64,000 nt of DNA from UKL13-2 sp031414695 (lineage in GTDB: Bacteria > Pseudomonadota > Gammaproteobacteria > Burkholderiales > Usitatibacteraceae). The stretch is from assembly GCA_031414695.1 (NCBI GenBank), contig JANNWG010000016.1:32087-96086 (forward strand), read 5' to 3'. The position numbers were made by a program, and so were the translations under genes. The notes under the pieces are model-generated. The model saw nothing but the letters and a program-made list of their open reading frames with translations, was not told where the DNA came from and did not search any database. This document shows positions 61,461-64,000 of this stretch, piece after piece (position 1 is the first letter of the stretch; each line of letters opens with the position of its first letter).

Positions 61461-61513
61461 TAACCCCCTAATATTAGCTGGCGTTTTGAGCAAAACTCCT
61501 TGAACACCCCGCC
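61461..61513. repeat. R6 palindromic repeat, copy I
   Basis: CCCCCTAATATTAGCTGGCG, TTTTGAGCAAAACTCCTTGA and CACCCCGCC align with the R6 left and central parts (compare 63650). It is about 80 bp downstream of the ATPase gene. Confidence 0.6.
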
Positions 61514-61780
61514 TTATGTCATCCTGAACCCTTCGACTACGCTCAGAATAAACATGGCGTTGCCCTATCATGGGAGTTATTTGTCGCGCGTCCGTAGCAC
61601 AGCGCATTTGCCGTCTGGACTGCTGGATCATCACTTTTTCAGCGTCGCAAAGTCGGTGACTCATTCGCCTTTTTTTGTGCTGGCCTATGAAGCATCGCTC
61701 ACACAAAAAACACTACCATCTACTGCATTGCAAATCTAGCAATGAAGCCGCTAACGTAGTGAAGAACTAAACGTCATGCA

Positions 61781-61895
61781 ATCCCCAGTACTCCCCTTTT
61801 TCAAAGGGGAGTACTGGGCGGTGATAGTTTGCAAAAATGGAACTAGAGCCTTAGATCGGCTCCTCCCTTTGAAAAAGGGAGGTTGGGAGGGATGT
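61781..61895. repeat. R5 inverted-repeat element
   Basis: Its left part CCCCTTTTTCAAAGGGGAGT is itself a palindrome, and its right part CTCCCTTTGAAAAAGGGAGG precedes TTGGGAGGGAT. Its centre differs from the copies at 54.8 and 57 kb. Confidence 0.8.
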
Positions 61896-62120
61896 GGTGA
61901 TCAATCAACGCCCACGCAAAAAATACCTTATCAGAAATTATGTATACCTATCGTTTGCACGCAGCTTGGACAACCTATTGGCTCATGAAACTTGTCCACC
62001 CTAAAGTGTTATCAGCCCACTCAACGTGTGCTGTGGTGGACAGATAACTATTTAAGTCTTGGTTGCGGTGCGGGCGTGTTATTCGAGCGTAACAATCAGG
62101 TGGTGTCACTCGCTTGAAAT

Positions 62121-62582
62121 CTACTGTGTTTTAACTTTTTCAAACCGCCACTCGATGCCGCGCGCCAAGCCTTGCATGGAGCCTTCGATACGCGCCTTGA
62201 GTGCGCCGTCTGCCTCGATCCAGTACAAAATGCGTTGTGGAAAATCATTTGTGCGATTTTCAAACGTCACTTTTTTATCACCCATTTCTTTGAGTTTGAA
62301 TTCCACTGGCGGTTTTCCGCCGGGGCTAGCGAAGTAGCTTAACCCCTCTGCGGTTTCAACAATACGCAAAAATTCATAGCTAGTACCGCGCCGCGCAGAC
62401 ACCGTAAGATTCACGCCAACCATCACTTTATTGCGCGGTCCCAACCACGATTCCTCGACGCTATCTTTATCTTTGGACTGCAACCACGCACCATTCATCC
62501 AAGTAAGCTTGTCGATTTCTTGTGCCATGATTGGGCAGGCGATGAGTAGGCTGAACAACACAAGTAAGAGTTGCTTTTTCAT
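62121..62582 (-). CDS. DUF6265-type secreted protein
   Basis: This 153-residue protein has a signal peptide of ~20 residues ending MAQ. The mature part is a small beta-barrel-like domain with 'KLTWMNGAWLQSKDKDSVEE', 'SWLGPRNKVMVGVNLTV', 'PPVEFKLKEMGDKKVTFENR' and 'DFPQRILYWIEADGALKARI', the layout of DUF6265 family proteins. The function is unknown, and the lipocalin-like shape suggests ligand binding. It lies 113 bp downstream of the AraC-type gene on the same strand and may be co-transcribed. Confidence 0.82.
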   Translation of the reverse strand: MKKQLLLVLFSLLIACPIMAQEIDKLTWMNGAWLQSKDKDSVEESWLGPRNKVMVGVNLTVSARRGTSYEFLRIVETAEGLSYFASPGGKPPVEFKLKEMGDKKVTFENRTNDFPQRILYWIEADGALKARIEGSMQGLARGIEWRFEKVKTQ

Positions 62583-62695
62583 TGAATTTATCTCAGTAGA
62601 TTAAAAAATTTGAGCAAATTTCCACAGGTCGATAGCGAAACCGTCTGTGTCGTTGACCAAGTATGAGAGCACACGATAGCGAGTTCACACCAGGT

Positions 62696-63568
62696 TTAAT
62701 TGTACGAATCCGACATCGCCAGAGAATTATTGCTAGACACCATCGCGGCCGATAGACCCTGCATAGAACGATAAAAGGCTTGCGGCTGCAAACCAGCAAA
62801 CCGTTTGAAGTCGCGGATCATATGTGGTTGATCAAAGTAGCCTGCGGAAAGTGCAGCTTCAGTCCATTGCGCTGCCTTTGCGTTTGGGCTTTCCATAAAA
62901 TTAAACACGCGACGAAACCGAAAAATACTGGCTAATAATTTGGGTGAAATTCCTACTTCATTTAAAAATCGGCGTTCTAGCTGCCGTGACGATAAATTCG
63001 CCGTGTATGCAAGGCGATCCATTGAAATTTCACCTTCAGAGCGGTAGAGCGACTGTACGCAGTGCATCACTGCTGCGTGTTGGCGGGTAATTTTTTCTGT
63101 ACGAGAGCTGTGCAATAAATGGCGTATCAAAAATCGTTCCATGACCGCCACGCGTGCTGCTACATAACGTGCTGAATACACTTCATCAATTAGCGTAGAG
63201 GTACTTGCACCAAGTATCTCGCCCGCATCCAACCTCTGATTGGTTACCTCATTCATGGGTAGTCGCATTAACGTCCGTGCTGCGGCGGGCCAAAACCGTG
63301 CCCCAATCACACCCGCATTAGCGCCGGATTGTAAGGTTAACGGCCCGGATATTTGTCCCGCAAAAATGCAGCGTGATTGCTTTTTTGTAATGCCGCTTGC
63401 ATCAACTTCATGGAAGTGATCACCGTAATGCACAATCAACTCTGGAAATCCATCGGGCACGATACGCTGTGATTCGCCCAAGCCAGCTACGTCACATGAT
63501 TCGAATATCCATATGCAGCGCACGAATGGCGTTAGTGAAATATGCGGGGTGAATTCTTCGTAGAACAT
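62696..63568 (-). CDS. AraC-family transcriptional regulator
   Basis: This 290-residue regulator has an N-terminal sensory domain (about 1-140) of the DUF6597 type (opening 'FTPHISLTPFVRCIWIFE', then 'PDGFPELIVHYGD'). A C-terminal AraC DNA-binding domain (about 180-275) carries two helix-turn-helix motifs ('MDRLAYTANLSSRQLERRFL' and 'WTEAALSAGYFDQPHMIRDF'). The inducer and targets are unknown. The DUF6265 gene downstream is the nearest candidate target or partner. No clear ribosome site was found. Confidence 0.9.
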   Translation of the reverse strand: MFYEEFTPHISLTPFVRCIWIFESCDVAGLGESQRIVPDGFPELIVHYGDHFHEVDASGITKKQSRCIFAGQISGPLTLQSGANAGVIGARFWPAAARTLMRLPMNEVTNQRLDAGEILGASTSTLIDEVYSARYVAARVAVMERFLIRHLLHSSRTEKITRQHAAVMHCVQSLYRSEGEISMDRLAYTANLSSRQLERRFLNEVGISPKLLASIFRFRRVFNFMESPNAKAAQWTEAALSAGYFDQPHMIRDFKRFAGLQPQAFYRSMQGLSAAMVSSNNSLAMSDSYN

Positions 63569-63649
63569 AGGCGCGTTTAATGATTCTTTTGGGAATCTTC
63601 TAAAAATATTGATGAAGCATTCTAGTCAATATTACTAAAGTGTGAAAAA

Positions 63650-63710
63650 TTAAAGCCCTAATATCAGCGGGTGTTTTGGGCAATAAATGCTTCAAACTGT
63701 CCAGCCAGTC
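63650..63710. repeat. R6 palindromic repeat, copy H
   Basis: AAAGCCCTAATATCAGCGGG, then TGTTTTGGGCAATAAATGCT and TCAAACTGTCC: a well-preserved copy between the AraC gene start and the right-edge gene. Confidence 0.75.
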
Positions 63711-63742
63711 TTATTGTCTGTAGGTTGGGTAAGACAGAGTCG

Positions 63743-64000
63743 CTATCGCGGTCTAGGTTGCGGCGCCATTGGTGGCGGAACTGGTGCATCATTGAGACGT
63801 AAAAACTTGAAGCCTGCTAATAATTTGCCTGGCTTACCTGCCTCCGCTTGGCGTACTTCACGATCAGTTGCGCGTTGAATAAAGGCGTCAAAGGATTCCT
63901 CGCGCACCATTGGCTCTGCTGAATGCAGTAAATTACGTTCGCCATTTTTACCGATGACAACTATGCCAACGTGGGACGCCCAAAATCCCCCGTTTTGTCC
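63743..64000 (-). CDS. C-terminal part of a probable DUF1460 amidase-like protein (5' end beyond window)
   Basis: The last 85 codons of a gene enter from the right edge and stop at TAG 63745-63743. 'SHVGIVVIGKNGERNLLHSA' looks like the Cys/His-type N-acetylmuramoyl-alanine-amidase-like (DUF1460) or NlpC/P60-like core, with the conserved His in SHVG and HSA. 'LAGFKFLRLNDAP' precedes a proline-rich tail. DUF1460 proteins are predicted periplasmic peptidoglycan hydrolases. With only the end visible, the family call is tentative. Confidence 0.5.
   Translation of the reverse strand, partial: GQNGGFWASHVGIVVIGKNGERNLLHSAEPMVREESFDAFIQRATDREVRQAEAGKPGKLLAGFKFLRLNDAPVPPPMAPQPRPR

Larger units (their letters stand above)
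61379..62120. other. 742-bp gene-free spacer with three repeat types
   Basis: R6 copy I is at 61461-61513 (ATTAGCTGGCGTTTTGAGCA). An inverted copy of the ~40-bp element of 48900 is at 61518-61557 (CCTGAACCCTTCGACTACGC). An R5 element is at 61781-61895. Short frames at 61500-61739 and 61776-61988 run through these repeats and show no protein features. I see no convincing gene, terminator or RNA gene in the rest. Confidence 0.7.

Noticed and set aside
61500..61988. Two short plus-strand frames downstream of the fused ATPase gene
   Set aside because: They run through repeat elements, have no ribosome site or domain, and their codon pattern is unlike that of neighbouring genes.
1..64000. tRNA, rRNA and riboswitch signals
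   Set aside because: I found no acceptor/T-arm pattern with a CCA end and no recognisable riboswitch core by eye. A covariance-model search would be needed to exclude small RNAs.

Overview
The window looks like chromosomal DNA of a betaproteobacterium of moderate GC content. The evidence is the hemH / hrcA / nadK / recN block, mutL-miaA, a complete gltIJKL transporter, a dodecin, DUF4124 and DUF2007 proteins, and TlpA-, GDSL-autotransporter- and GGDEF/EAL-type proteins, all with proteobacterial features. I cannot place it below class level. I saw no rRNA, tRNA, CRISPR array, phage module or transposase gene. Most genes are housekeeping, and the unusual signal lies in small dispersed repeats.

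Layout. 0-6.7 kb: a gene cut by the left edge, a TlpA-like thioredoxin, a GDSL-lipase autotransporter, a DUF2007/zinc-ribbon protein and a PAS-GGDEF-EAL protein. 7.1-19.6 kb: mutL-miaA, dodecin, a transglutaminase-like/TPR lipoprotein, a coupled run of deacetylase-like protein, DEXH helicase and PdeM nuclease, then pgi followed by a degenerate hybrid-kinase-like protein. 19.6-25.3 kb: a MoxR / DUF4124 / DUF58 / TgpA-like cluster on the minus strand and a second deacetylase-family gene. 25.5-36.3 kb: a secreted beta-helix/FG-GAP protein, hemH, hrcA, nadK, recN, a truncated haemoglobin, an orphan antitoxin-like gene and typA. 36.4-42.6 kb: one 2043-residue secreted repeat protein. 42.7-50.8 kb: upp, the glutamate/aspartate ABC transporter, sixA, an SDR, fabI and a heptosyltransferase-like gene. 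51.0-61.4 kb: a peptide-type ABC operon with three paralogous binding proteins, two permeases with extra-long loops and a fused double ATPase. 61.4-64 kb: repeat-rich spacer, a DUF6265 protein, an AraC-type regulator and an amidase-like gene cut by the right edge.

Main discovery. The window holds several families of short palindromic repeats. One is a 131-bp element with imperfect terminal inverted repeats. Its two copies differ at a single base and are flanked by different 4-bp direct repeats (AGTA and TGAT), as expected of a non-autonomous transposon (MITE). One copy sits exactly between the Shine-Dalgarno sequence and the start codon of the third peptide-binding-protein gene. Because 131 + 4 = 135 bp and the element is open in that frame, it adds 45 in-frame codons ahead of the signal peptide. 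A second family, a roughly 65-bp palindrome with nine copies, supplies coding sequence for the signal peptides of two of the three binding proteins. A third family supplies the ribosome-binding site of the third. The peptide-transporter operon is thus a natural case of translation-start regions assembled from mobile repeats.
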